DNA from: Didymodactylos carnosus
Taxonomy: Eukaryota > Rotifera > Eurotatoria > Philodinida > Philodinidae
Direction: 5' to 3'
Assembly: GCA_905250885.1 (NCBI GenBank)
Contig: CAJNOQ010000136.1
Location: 1-64,000 of the forward strand
DNA length: 64,000 nucleotides
The translations under genes were made by a program, and so were the position numbers. The notes under the pieces are model-generated. The model worked only from the letters and a program-made list of their open reading frames with translations, did no database searches and was not told where the DNA came from. Every line of letters starts with the position of its first letter. Position 1 is the first letter of the stretch. Positions 50,849-64,000 of the stretch are shown piece after piece.

Positions 50849-53451
50849 TTTTTAATGTTTAAGTACAATACTGAAGAACATTGTTTTAGATCTAAAAGAG
50901 AAAAGTAACGAACATTTTAAAAAAATAAAATGATTCTAATAAAATAAATGATATCCTTACTCTTATATTAATACTTTTTATAAACGCTTATTGAAAAATT
51001 ATAAACTTATTAAACTGAGTTATTTGTTGGCAACACCTCTTATTATTGAACAAAGTATTTGGAAAAAATACTTAGATCTATAGGTTTTTGATGATCGTAT
51101 ACTTCCATTTGTTGCCTTTAATTTTTTTTAACAGAAATTTGTTCTTCTTCTTCTTCGTTTACGTATAGTCGAATGCGTTTTCTCTTCATGTAAAAAAACT
51201 CTAGCAATATAGCCAATATGAAACAGCTGATAGAAACAGCTTGGATTCTTACATAGAAAATCATGGAATACAAAATAGATTTTTTTATCATATAGAAGTA
51301 GAAAGAATATCCTTTGTTTGAACTCTTTTAGAACATTATTCATAATGTAGAAAAATGTTCAAAACACATTTTTAACAGTTAAAAAAGAAACTGTATTAGT
51401 AATTAGTTCAAAAAGATCATTTTCTTTTAGGAAACTTTGTCAAACAAATAAGGAATCGTAGAAACATGTTCATCAAATGTTTGATAGAAATATCAGAAGT
51501 CTCTATAGAAAAGAAAGAACAACTAGAAGAAATAACAATTATGTGCTGTCATGCCCTGTAAACATGACATATCATCAAACATACTTTTTTCAAGAATTAA
51601 TACGGTATTCTCTTCAGAGTAGTCATGCTTTTTACAAGTTAGTATCTTTTTTCTTATACTCTCGTATTACTTTTTCGTTAGAAAATAAAATGAAGATCTG
51701 TTTTTCAATAAATGAATTATCAGAAACTGTCTCTATACTCCTTCAATAAGAAAACGAATATTGTAGAAATAATCACAAACTCAAAATAAATAACAAACGC
51801 ACTTTTCCATAATGATATGTATGTAGTCTATACATACGAATACACTTGTTATTTTTATAATACAAAACGTAGATTCGAACGAATGCGTAGAAATCGAGAG
51901 AGAAAAAAATGTAATATACGTGTAGTCGACAAAGGTTAGACTTATGTGTTCTAAGAGTGAAACAAAGAAATAGGAATAAAAAGTTTTTAAAAAAATTCGT
52001 ATAAAGTAATATTGTTGAAAAAAATAGTTTAGATATCAATTTGAATATTTGTAGTAGTAATTTTGATTCATTTGTATTTACTCGGTTAGAGAGATAGCAC
52101 ATGTAAATGCTCCGTATACATTATCTTCTTCTTTCTTTTTGTATGCGTCAACTAAAATTTTGTATTCTTTTGCGGAGCGCCCCGTATTAACGCTGTTGTA
52201 GAATGAATTGAATCGATAAAACATCCTTTAGAATACACATCATTAAAATAAATTTTCTTCTTGATCTTTCTTTTTCTCAAATTTTGTTAAGTACGAATGA
52301 ATATTTACACTTGTGTTCGATTGAATGTTAGACGTAGTACCTTTACTAGTAAAAATAACTGCTCATTCTGTAGAGAGATATAGTGAATTTTTCGTTTTTT
52401 TTATTCATCGTCGAACTTTCCGTTCTTTTTTCTCTCTCGTTATATATATATATACATACATATAAATACGTTTTTCTATGTTTATATGTTTAAGTGTCTG
52501 TGTATACAAAATAAAAACTACAACTTAAATCAGAATTGTACAAATTTTCTATATAGTTCTTTTAAAAAATCGTAATAATCACACATACAAAAGTAAGGAT
52601 TTTTCTTTTATTTCTTTCAGTATAACGAAATAAAGAAATGAAAATCCAAACTAAAACTAATAATCGTTGGAGAAGAAATGTAGACGTATGTATTTGACGA
52701 GTATCATAGAACAGAACAAATAAAATTTGTACTGTTCGTATTATAAGGAGTAGAACAGAGAAAATATCAGTAGTAGTTGTATTTTGACTAAAACAATTTC
52801 TTCTTTCATATAGCCAGACAAATTTATTTCTAAAGATACACCTTGATATAAAAATTTATTGAATATAGACCTTTGTAGAATGAGTATCTCTCTACTCTGA
52901 ACAGTGACCACTTGTTTTTAGTCTCAAAGTCTAGTAAAAAAACTTCTCTATCATAATCATTTATGGTAACGATATTTTCGGAATAATAGATAAAGATAAA
53001 AAAATGTTGGTTGTCAAAATGAATATATATGAGTATACACAGAAAGAGAGCGAAGTGCGCACACACATGAATAATTTTGGCTTTAGAGTTCAGGTTGTGT
53101 GCGCGTTCCTAGCCTGAGTGTGCATTAGTCGAATTTTCTTTTTCATGTGGTTGATCAAGAGTCTTTAAAATCTACCATAGTAGAGCGAAGTTTAATCATC
53201 TAAGAAGAGAATTAAAGAAATGTCCTCCCCGTGTTAAGTATATACAACCAACAAAAAACAAGTGGTAGAAAATAGAAAATCTTCGTGAAGTGAACGCATC
53301 CCTATTGTGGATATTTTGGAAAAAAAAATAAGAGAACAGTTCTTTCGGTTTTATTTCGTTTGAGATATCAAAAAAATCCAGAGAATCATTTTGTAGTTTG
53401 TTCGTATAACGCTGTCTGAAAAATTGTTGGACACTTTTGAAAAGCAAGTAT
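50849..53451. other. Upstream region and AT-rich intergenic DNA
   Basis: The first few hundred bases are the probable promoter and 5' UTR of the chimeric DNA-binding gene. Beyond that I see only short unsupported open frames and a TA repeat at about 52441-52455. Confidence 0.5.
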
Positions 53452-54087
53452 CCAGTCATTCCGTAGATTCTTACAAGATCCTACTGTATGATTCTTATAG
53501 GATCCTGTAGTCAGATATTATAGAATCTTGCAAGGATCACAGGATACTATTGTAGGATTGTAGTAGGATTTGATCTGATTTTATTCAACTGGTTTATTCT
53601 ACTAGGTTTATTATTTTTATTTGTTTAATTAGTCTCTCATCCCATTTAACCCGAATCAGATGATTCTGAGCTGGGATAAACTCAAGATTTGTGAGTACTG
53701 ACCCATACGTCGTCACAGTGTTCGGTGCCAAAATATGGGTCTAAAACAATTTTTTATTTTCTACAATACAGTTGTATTTATATTAGAATTACTGCAAAAC
53801 ACGTGGGCGATTATTTTCTCGTATAAAAAAGAAAAGAAAATATATACAGAACGAAAAAATAGGAATCTTACACAAAATCTTATCGTAGGATTTTGCAAGA
53901 AATGCATAAGATTATGATAGATTATTATAGGAATCCTATAGGATTTTTGCTACCTTCCTACATCAGGAGACTTACGAAATTCCTGTCATAGGATTTTGTA
54001 GGATTTCATAGAACCCCATAATAGGAATCCTATAAGATCCTATTATCAGTAAAATCCTATAGGATCTTGTTGGATTGCTTGACCTGG
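53452..54087. mobile_element. Element rich in CCTATAGGAT words (~636 bp)
   Basis: The outer ends align as CCAGTCATTCCGTAG and, reversed, CCAGGTCAAGCAATCC, followed at both ends by ACAAGATCCTA. More than a dozen TAGGAT/ATCCTA words are packed into the outer parts (53460-53570 and 53870-54075) and an AT-rich centre separates them. This is the usual build of a MITE with subterminal repeats. The target duplication is unclear. Confidence 0.65.
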
Positions 54088-57000
54088 GTACAAGACGAGC
54101 AAAGTGTAAAAGAAAACCAAAAATTGGAAAAAAAAAAAAAAAAATGGAGTTATATTTTCGGTGTTATTTATATAAATGTATGAGAACAAAACAAAATCTT
54201 ATATTATTTTATCAAATCTTCACAGCATTATGGGAAAGAATCAGAGTTTGGTACAAAGAAATATGCGTATAAATATTTCGTACTACTTTACGAAAGATAT
54301 ATTATTGTGCTGGAAAGTGAGCCACAACACATTTCCAACACTAGTCCAATACCGTTTATATGAACACCGAATGGATTAAACGAAATTGTAGGCATTATTC
54401 AATGTCTGTTAGATCATCAATTCTGAATGAAAAGTACAGAAAAGCCTGTCAGCGTTGCTCTAGGAGCAAAAATGTGAAAAGTTTCTTCCTGGTTAACGCA
54501 CAAATATATAATCAGTAGTCACTAGTCTACCTGTCGTTTCTCTTAAACTAAGCCATAAGAAACATCCGATTCTCGGTCTAATACCAATTCGTTTTTCCTT
54601 CTGACAAAGGAAAGCCTGAAGGTTTTCACAAAAAAACGTAAAGACCCCAATCACGATTGATTATCCAAATGAGTAATTGAAAAAAAACAGTTTTTTGTAC
54701 AGTAGAAGTCGTTTATTTGATTTGCTTTATGACTGCTCTACCAAAATCTGTTTTAATTCACTTGTTGGGCTCTGTATCATACAAATATATAATTGAAGAA
54801 GCATCCATATTTAAGACGATTCTGTTCTATCAAGAACAGGAACTGTAGAATTAAACATCAGAGATAACTTCATTTCTACAGAATTCCAGAAATGTCATCT
54901 AATTCCGAATGACTCGAGAATGTAGGTGGAGGAATAAGAGTAACGACTGACTGTGAATGAACTTTTAAAACATTTCAAGCTTACGTAATGTGTTACATAA
55001 AGTTTCAGTTAGCATGATCAATTATATGAAAAATAAAGAATTCTAAAAAAGAATGTTTTTCTAGAATTCATTTATTCATGTAGGATCTCCATTAAATGAT
55101 ATTGAGTCATCGCTTTCAGTTTCTGTATGTATTCGTGCTTCGTTTTGATAAACTTCTAAAAGTTGATATTTAACGACTTACTGTTACTTACAAAGAAAAA
55201 AACAATGCATAAGTCAAGTATGAATAGAAAAATATTATTCATTTTCTGTTTTTTTTCTTCTCCAAATTGTGATAATTTCCATGAATGATAGCTTTTTTAT
55301 CACTTACATCTCTTAATTGCATAGATTTCGTTTTCCAAAAAAACATTTGTTTATTTGTTCATCTATTCATCAGCGATATAATGAGATTTGATTAATTGAA
55401 GAGAAAAAAAAACGAATGATATTTCTTCTAGGCGTACTAATCTCCTACAATAGTTTTTTTTCCTATAGTTTAATTTAAGTATTAATTTTAACAGTATATA
55501 TGGAAAAAGATATGAACTTACGTATATAATATAGCCAACGCAAAAATAAATATATATGTGCGTGTTTCTCGAGTGTAGGGAAGGACAGAACAACGCAAGA
55601 AGAAAAAAAGACGAAGAAATGTTACGGTAAAAATTTTAGAAAAACGAAAACGAAAAAAAAGAGAACATCAAACCATTGAAAATTTAGTAAAATGAGTTTC
55701 TATGATTACATTCACGTACAAGATACTACTACATATAACGAAACGAAACAAAAATTACAGTCTCACATATATCCACAAGCTATAAAATGAAAAAAAACAA
55801 AACATAATGCTCTTGGAAGGAAAAATCGACTATTTAATTTAGTAAACTAGAGAAGAAGAAGAAAAAAAAAAAAAGGTAGAAAGTAGAGAGGTGTTTCTTT
55901 GCATGCTCTCTATAATGGCGATATGTTTTCATATTTGTTTTATTTTGTTACGATGTTTCGTGTGTGTGTGTCTGTGTATGTGTATGTGTGTACGAGGGTT
56001 TTTTCACCAATTCATCATCATTATCATCAATAACGTTTCTCTAAACGCTGTGTCTTTGTTTAAATGTTAGCCACGTATTTTTTTTTTGTGAACATTTTTT
56101 TTCCTACTCATCTTTATTATAAGATATAAAAATGACTCAAAAAAAATGAAATAAAAATTATCGTTTTTTTCGTCTTTTAAAGGATGTGAAAATTTATATT
56201 CTCTGCTCTTTTTTTTGTTCGGTAAAAATTTTCAATAGAAAACCTAAAAATGTCATCTATTCAATATCACGCAAAAATTTGCTACAGAGTGAAATTAGGA
56301 TGTATAAGTTGTATTTTACAAAAAAATCTGTTAAAAAATTTCAATATCATCACTCTAATTTCCTCAATTATTTTTAATAAATCAGTTGAAGATTCGAAAT
56401 ATGTTCAAGATAATGATATTTTTCATCATACCATTGGACGACACATTATTAATTGTTTTAAAACGAGAATTAATGAATATTTTCTCTTCTTCTTAAACAA
56501 ATATATTCTTTTTAAAGTTATTCTAACAGGACATTTAACAATTAAAAATTGTGATTGTTCTTTTCTAATTTAGAGTTGAGATAAATGTTAAACGGGAATA
56601 TTCACTCTTATTTCTCGTATATTTACATAGATATCCATGCATAGTCTTGATTAATTGAAGTCTTTCTTACCTTTTAAACTTGAGTAAATGTTCTCTGGGT
56701 TACTATTGTATATATACTATGTATAAATAGATGGATGTTATTTAGAAAAAGAGAGAAAAAATATGTGTGTGTGTGTGTATATATGTGTGTAAATCAAAGT
56801 ATATATATATATATATATTTTAGTAACGAAAGAAAACGAAATGAAAAACATAATCTTGGACGTTCGTGTTTTTTTGCTGAAATTTCTTTTGATAATAGAG
56901 TCTAGTTTCGTCTATAATATGTACATATATATAAAAGAGGATGGGATTGAATTTTTTGTGTTCCCGGGTTTATATATTGTTGCTCGATTTTCGTTTTTCA

Positions 57001-60000
57001 AAAGAGATGTATGTTGTGTATAAAGAACTGAAAAAAAAAGGGAACAGAATAAAAGAAAAGAACGTCTATAGATACGCATTCTCTCTAACATCCACTCTAT
57101 TTATTTTAAATGTACCAGTTTGAAAGGGAATGTATTTCGATGATAGTGGCAGTTTTGGGTGAACAAAAATGCGAAGAAAAAAAAATAAAAAGAAAGAAAA
57201 ATGATCAAAACCGTAGCTTCTAGCAAATAAGTAAAAGATAGCCATATACAATACAAATAGCGTTCACTGTAAAGAGACTGTAGCCTACAGATAGATTATT
57301 GTTTCCAAAACAGACTTTCTAATAACAATAGACAATTGTCTTTTTTTTCTCTATACTTGTACACAATAATAAAATAAATTGAACGTGTTTATACATTGTT
57401 GCTAAGTATCTGCACATATTATTTCTACATGTCATCAAACAATAAGAGTTCAGAAAAAAAAATTGAACAATCGAGAAAAACAATACAGTCAACTTTATGT
57501 TCGAACAATAATGATCAGATCGGATGACAAACTGAGAGAGGAAAACTTACAAGTATATAGTGAATATGACAAAGTTCATCGGTGTGTTATAAACTTGATA
57601 TTGCAAACTCTTGACAGAGATATCACTCTCTTGAGAAATATGTCTTATTTTACTAAAAATATGAAGAAGGGAATGGAATGGAATGTTCTTCTCGTTCGAC
57701 CAATGTTTATTAGTTACGTTGGATGCGAGTAGGACAATTCTATATTGTTAGTTCCTTGCTGTAACTGCACTTACTTGATCAAATTTTAGTTCTTTTATTT
57801 CAATAATATCATTTGGAAAACATTAACTTCAAACTTTTCTCAATAATTGATGTAAGTGATGCATCAGATTCTGAGGTAATTTGTAAAAAACACTTGACCA
57901 CTAACTACAATACAATTATATTAAAGTAATTAGAATGCTTTTTAATGCAGTAAGAAAAAAGTTTGAAAAAAAATTATATTTTGTTTAATATAGTACCGAA
58001 TAGATAACATTCGAATGTTATCTCAGTGCCTAAACATTTGATGAGTCATGACTTTCTTTATATGATTATCATAAATCTACAAAATATTGTAATGCAGTCA
58101 AACCATAAAACTGTTACAATGTCGTGTCAAATAGAAACTTAAAAAAGCAAGTCTTCTACTTAGCCATTATTTAAGACGATTCAACTAGTGTGATAGTATC
58201 TGTACCAAAATTGATAACCGGATAATAACTAGGTGTGGAACAAACCATTTGAAAAGTACCGATACACATCTGGGTCTATACCTTAGAGTTTTAAATCTCG
58301 AGTTTCTTATAATTATCAGGTATGATTCGATGACCGTGATACAAGATATTTCAAAATTTTGAATTCTTAAATTTTCATGTTTTCTTATGGAAATCTTGAA
58401 TCAACATCTTATTGGAAAATGTAAAGAAGTCAACATCTTGATTACCAGACATTGCACTAGAACAGTCAATGAGACAAATTTTAGTTCCTTATTATTCTAG
58501 AAATAAGCTGACGAATAATAGAGAAAAGTTTTTCCAATAGAGTTAACAATTATTTGGGTCACATTAAAAGGTAAACAGCTACGATGACTCATCCAATCAT
58601 TAATTACTCTTTTGTTTTTTTACACACATTAGATGAGTTTTCTGTGTTTTTTTTCAAACAGAGATCCAATGGTAATTTACATTCTCTGTTCTATAATTTC
58701 ATACCAAAATCCCCATTGCCCTAAAAACATGAAAAGAGTTTATTCTTTGGGACTGCTTCACGTAAACCGACTTGTAGGAGGATTATCTCCCATTATGTAA
58801 CAAAAAAAGTTCTAAAAGATCCGCTTTGTCTAGTCAGCAATAATTTTTACTTTGATTTGATCTCATTAAAAACACTAAACGAAGATCGGCTTTCTGCAAG
58901 CACCATAAAAACTGTTTAAAACTATCGTCATCAGTCTAATGATTGCCAAAACAATCCCATCTTCTTGGTCGTCAAAATTTGTATCGTAGTATTTAACAAT
59001 TATTTTAGAAGTGAGAGACCTTTGAAATGCATGTCTCCTTTGAACTCTCTCTGTGGCCATATACATTTTCGCTTACTAAGTACGAGCCTTCTTTAAACAA
59101 CAAGTGATAACATCTCTTTTATTTGAACTAAATCTGCTCAGAAAAACTGAAACTCTCGTCGTTCAGGTTGTTTTGCTGAAGTATTGTAGTTGTAAAAGAT
59201 AGTTCGAAATTTAGGTGAGTAATGCATTCCGTCTGGCCAACCAATGAGAAAATTAGTGGCCGCTAGGTAAAAGTTGGCTGAATTTGGTAGTAAACGAACA
59301 ATGAGCAATCAAAAAACTTATGTGTTCTTACGTCCAATGTTCAGTAGATTGATTTTTGATTATTTCTTCAACCTAAGGAAATCTACAGAGGTTAATAACA
59401 GATAGAACATTTGTAGTTAAGGCATTGTGCTAACTTAAACCACATTATATTCACATCACATTTTCATCCGGAAATTGACTGTTGGCTTGTACCTATTTTA
59501 GTTTCTTAACTGTTTTCGACATATACGATGAATATTAGTGACTTTGAAAAAGTTGTACCAGGTTTTAGTTGAAGAAATATAAGCATCATGTTGTTTAAGA
59601 TTTGATAAAGGCGTTAGTGCAGTAAGATACAAATAATTGTCAGATACGAGGAAAAATTCCTGTGGAAAACAACAGAAACTCCTTATCACTATTAGCATAT
59701 TTCAATATGATTTGGCTGTATTTTCGAAATTGTTTTCATCATTAGTGTCACTTATTACAATTATAAAGTTTAGGTTTTTTTGAATCCACTATTGTTAGAA
59801 CCTATTGATGTCACACGTAAATACAAATTTACTTGAAAACGACAAATTCTATATGAGCACGGAGTATGGATGGAAAGGATGATCAAATTAACTGAACAGG
59901 TATGAGAAAAAAAAAGCTTTTAAATACTTTCGTCAAAGGACGTGCTCTGCTCTATAAGTGAGTTCAACTCGTTAATAATGAGCTATTCTTTCGGTATTTC

Positions 60001-63000
60001 TGCGATCTTCGTTTGTAAACAAATGAAGTCTCAATGGTAAAATGCAGTTTTTATCTCTGCTTAGATTTTTAATCTTTGTTTTTAAAGGTAACTTTGATCA
60101 GTTCTGAGAGACTATAGATAAATTAAGTTTAGTTGAAAAGTAGAACCAAACTTTTCAACGTGATTTGCCTTGATACGTTACAGAAATGCTGTTGAACAGA
60201 AATATTCTTTTTCCTACTGCATAAAAGCTGTTCTAAGTTTTATCTCATTTAGTCGAAATACAAGAAAAGCAAAGTGATGCAGTTATATCAAAACTGATAG
60301 AAAATATGCCTTACAAATAATGACCGTATACCTAACAGTTTTATTCTACTCATTCACTGCTATTATCAAAAACGTTTCTACCAGAATCGAATTTTTATCG
60401 ATAGGTACCTGACATTGCTGTGAATGACAACTATATGAAAATATACTCCCAGGACAGCCAGAGAAATAGAAATCAAACTAGTGCTCAAGTAAATTGTTAA
60501 CTTCCAGATAAAGTAGAGGATAAATAATCGGTAGTATTTGTAATATTATCCTACACTTACATTTTGAACATTATGTGCGCAAATACTCTTATTTGCAATC
60601 AGACACAATGTTGTTCGAACCAAACATTTGTCACTCTTTACTATCGCTTGTTTATTTGTATTATAGTTCCGACAAGTGAACTTGCAAACAATATCAACGG
60701 TACTCAACAACAACAGCATCATCATTTTAATATAATTAAAAAATCTTATTAATAAGCAGTGTACAATAATCAATGAATGGTTCTTAAGAGCTTAATCAAT
60801 TATGAGTTTTTATAAGACTAAATAGTTATTTTATAGTTAATTATCGAAAACTATTTGTAAGATACAGCTCGGAAGTATCAACGATCGAAAAAGGTACTTT
60901 TTCTTTGACTGGAAAAAGACTCATAAACATAAGGAAACTAGAAGATTGTCTAGAGAAACATGTACGAGACAATTACAGCTGACATATTTAACTTTTGTCT
61001 CTTTATTTTGCAATTAGATGAAGCGAACGACGTCTTTTATGTACATAGATAACAATATATGATACGTTACTTAAGCCGGAGATCCTTTTTATGTGTAAGC
61101 ATAAACGATTTCAACGTTGTGTAACAAAATATGTTTCACTTCTGTTCGAAACAAAGTATATTGTATAGATATTTCTTTAATTATCGACAATGAATGATCA
61201 CCGTTAGCCATAACCATCTATTCACTTCTTACGCAGGTGTCTGACCAGCAGTATTAAGATGCTTAATTACAAAAACACGTGCAATCAAGTTTGAACAATT
61301 ATGTTAGAAATTGTATATCAAACACGACCTTACGATCATTATGTGTTAACGTCAAAGTCTTACGATAATGAAATATTCAATAAACCAAAAATTAACTTTG
61401 TATTAGATAGATGTGATGAACAACGATAAAAAAAACTGAATAGAGTGGACTTTGATGCATGTTATACATCATTAATTTGATTTACTTTTATATACAAATT
61501 AGTTAAATCAGATTCAAAATACTACTAATTTCTATTAAGAAATAGGTAAACAACTGCGCATTTGACATTTGAATGATGTTTGGATGAAATGAAGACATAA
61601 AAATCGTATATCACTTATCACATCATCAGCAATTGTCCCATGTTTACATGTGAATAGAAATGATGTATATTCGATTTATTCAACCAAACCTTTATGTATC
61701 CTACTGTTTAGTCATGAAGCAGAAAACAAAAAATTTAGTATTGATCAAATTAGATATAAATCAGAACATTGGAAAACAGACGCCACCTGAATATTCAGTT
61801 GTTATTCCGTGTGTAACGTCTACCATTTTGTTAGAGGTCTTTCACAATTGCAGTGGCAACTACTTTTTATTATGTCGTAAATAACATGAACGTGATATTC
61901 TAAAAGCTTTTCTTTTGGCACGTACTAATGTACGTAGGTTTTTTTTCTTATTTTCTCAGCTATTTATTTAGTAAATCTTACAGATGAAGTACTGAAAAAG
62001 AAGATTAATGGTCATTGAGAATGTTTGAGGTGGTCAAAAAAGAAAAAGAGTAATTCTTCAATTCATTTTTGTTTTTGTTTGTTAACACCAGTAACGTTTA
62101 TCATGTTTACGTTTACTCGATAAAGTTCAGATATGTATATGTTACGAAGATAATATAATTGACTTTTATAAAGATGATTTAAGTCGTTTTAGTCAACATA
62201 GTTAATGATAGGCTTTCTTATTAGTCTTTTCTTTTAATAAGAAATACGTATCATTTTAAAGTTGGTGTTCTTTTGAACGTAATGGATTTTGAGTATTGCA
62301 TTTACAGAAAAAACGTAATATGTGTTATCTGTGCGACATGATTTCAGCTTGTAGTAAAACTATTAGTCTATTGTAAACAAAAAAAATAAGACAATGGGAT
62401 GTCAGTGTTTTAATTCAAAATGCATGGCATCATCATTTTAACATTTCTAGTTCTCATATTGAGTATACGGCTCACACTTTCTGTAATGTTGTTTTTTACA
62501 TCTTAATCAAATCGTGTCATTGTATTATGTTTCTTATTCTAATTTTGTTTTGATACAATATTTGTTTTTTGAATCTTTCTCTGTTACGTACGCTAAGTTG
62601 TGTTATACTATTTAAACTAAGAATTCTCAAATATATAGGTTGTACCGTTACTTTGTATAATGTTAAAAGCTTGAAAGAACAAGATATAGATGATATGTTA
62701 GAGATAAAGAAAGTGATTTTTCAACTATCGCCGTTATCTATTTTTCTTCTTCTTTGTTTAATGATATAGTATCTCTCATCTTTGCAATTGTCCATTATAT
62801 TCATACTTATCTATCTTCATTGTTTTGCGTGTAGATATATCGAATATTGGTATATTACTCTATATATCTACACATTTACACATACACACATAATACCAGA
62901 CAGAAACATGGTCAAACGTCGTATGTTCACTACGATCGCTTTTCTTTTTCCTTCATATTGTTCAATCGTATAAGAGACAAAGAAAAACACGAAGGAGAAG

Positions 63001-64000
63001 AAAATAGAGGTTTGTTTTTTTCTTCTTTTTTTTTTCTATAGGATAAATCAAGGATTATATTAGACACTTTTTAACTATTGAATATTTGACCTATATGCAG
63101 ATTTTTAATGTATAGTAAATAATAGTTGAGCTTCCAATGGACAATGTTCTCTTTTCGATCAAAATTGAATAATGATTGATTAAGAACGACTCAAGGATAT
63201 AACTTATTTGATTTATGAAACTTGTCTATACATTATTAATAAGCATCAACTTGTGTCGTGTGATGTCGTTCTTTTATTTTGTTTTTATCTCTTTTATGTA
63301 AAAGTCTATTCACTATCATCAATGTCGAACAAGTGCAAATCTGTTGTTAATTATTATTAATAAATCTTTCTATTAGATAAAAAAAAATTGGTTGAGTCCA
63401 TTTATTCTAGTTTTCGTTTCATGTAGAGTTATATGATTTATACCATATTTACTCTTATACGCACTTTTTCTCTTCCTCTCTCTTTTAATAACGTGCCATT
63501 TAATACATGGAAATGATGATGATGATGATGATGATGATGATAATGTGGTTGTCATTGTTATCATTTTCATCATTTTTCTTCCTCTTTCTCTTTAGTATTT
63601 ATTTTAAATCCTTGAACATATATATACCAATTTTATGAAGGAAAAGCTCAGTATAAACTGTATATTATTATTATTAAAATAAAAAAGTATTTTTCTTTCT
63701 CTCCTGTTCTTCTTCCTCCTTCTACATCATCAAAAAACAAACGGTAAGATTTGTTAGTTAGTCGTCATCATTTAAAATAGATCGATTGCATGACATAGAG
63801 TGGGTGGACTTCTTATCCTAAACGTTTCCTATGAATAACTGTACGAATATTTATTGAAAATGACTTTTGTTTTTACAGAAAACAGTTGATTTTTATGTTG
63901 AATATATAATAAAATCAGATCAGAAAGAAAATGTAGAATGGAAATCATAAGTTTATTAAAATCATCTAAGATTCATACGTTCGAAGTTTATTTGGATTCA
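54088..64000. other. Gene-poor AT-rich region
   Basis: Almost 10 kb holds no recognised gene, RNA gene or clear transposon. Open frames at 56250-56573, 57463-57732 and 61660-61884 have no motif. One minus-strand stretch at about 59549-59658 has a good acceptor (TTTCCACAG) and a possible donor and could be an exon, but no partner exon is found. GT, AT and ATG microsatellites occur at about 55950-55995, 56764-56818 and 63513-63541. Confidence 0.5.
63513..63541. repeat. (ATG)n microsatellite
   Basis: About nine uninterrupted ATG/TGA-phase units are followed by a broken unit. The surrounding open frame on the minus strand is a by-product. Confidence 0.9.

Noticed and set aside
57463-57732. An 89-codon plus-strand open frame.
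   Set aside because: No ATG at its start, no motif and no exon partner.
59549-59658. A minus-strand stretch with a good acceptor and a possible donor, thought to resemble the N-terminal part of a CDC14-like phosphatase.
   Set aside because: The resemblance is weak and no neighbouring exon with the expected phosphatase motifs was found.
1-64000. tRNA genes, rRNA, CRISPR arrays and bacterial-type operons.
   Set aside because: No B-box-like cloverleaf, no ribosomal RNA blocks and no regularly spaced direct repeats with unique spacers were recognised by eye. The gene structure is eukaryotic. A tRNA scan could still find a diverged gene.

Overview
The window looks like nuclear DNA of a small AT-rich invertebrate. 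Genes are cut into many short exons by canonical GT-AG introns of mostly 50-90 bp. Intergenic DNA is full of A/T runs and dinucleotide repeats, and many short inverted-repeat DNA elements are scattered through it. The combination recalls rotifers, including bdelloids, but no marker in the window proves the lineage.

Layout. 1-10983 holds no recognised gene, only inverted-repeat elements. 10984-15631 (+) is a serotonin 5-HT2-like G-protein-coupled receptor with a third intracellular loop of about 640 residues and a GC-rich foldback in one intron. Tail to tail with it, 16057-24414 (-) is a P5B-type ATPase (ATP13A2/3 family). I rebuilt 24 exons that stay in frame, two of them only 4 nt long (both ACTG). 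These supply the Thr and the first base of the Gly codon in the TGES and DKTGT catalytic motifs. The gene stops before the GDGAND hinge motif. Its roughly 4-kb intron carries an intronless glutaredoxin (20772-21170, -), a piggyBac-like element with TTAA flanks and another inverted-repeat element. 24415-29635 has no gene but contains a hAT-type MITE with perfect 8-bp target duplications, a GGCCGG-rich MITE, a cluster of palindromes and a 24-bp tandem repeat.

29636-43646 (-) is a USP9X/FAF-type deubiquitinase of roughly 40 exons, with its catalytic Cys and His boxes visible. One 48-nt exon in its ubiquitin-like region keeps the frame if skipped and follows a (TG)n tract at the 3' splice site. 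47845-50848 (-) is an eight-exon, 761-residue nuclear-type protein that joins a Tc1/IS630-like paired helix-turn-helix to an acidic stretch, two short C2H2-like fingers and a Gln-rich tail. 50849-64000 is gene-poor.

The genes do not form a pathway. The most distinctive observations are the paired 4-nt microexons in the pump, its missing 3' end, the probable cassette exon of the deubiquitinase and the transposase-derived chimeric factor.
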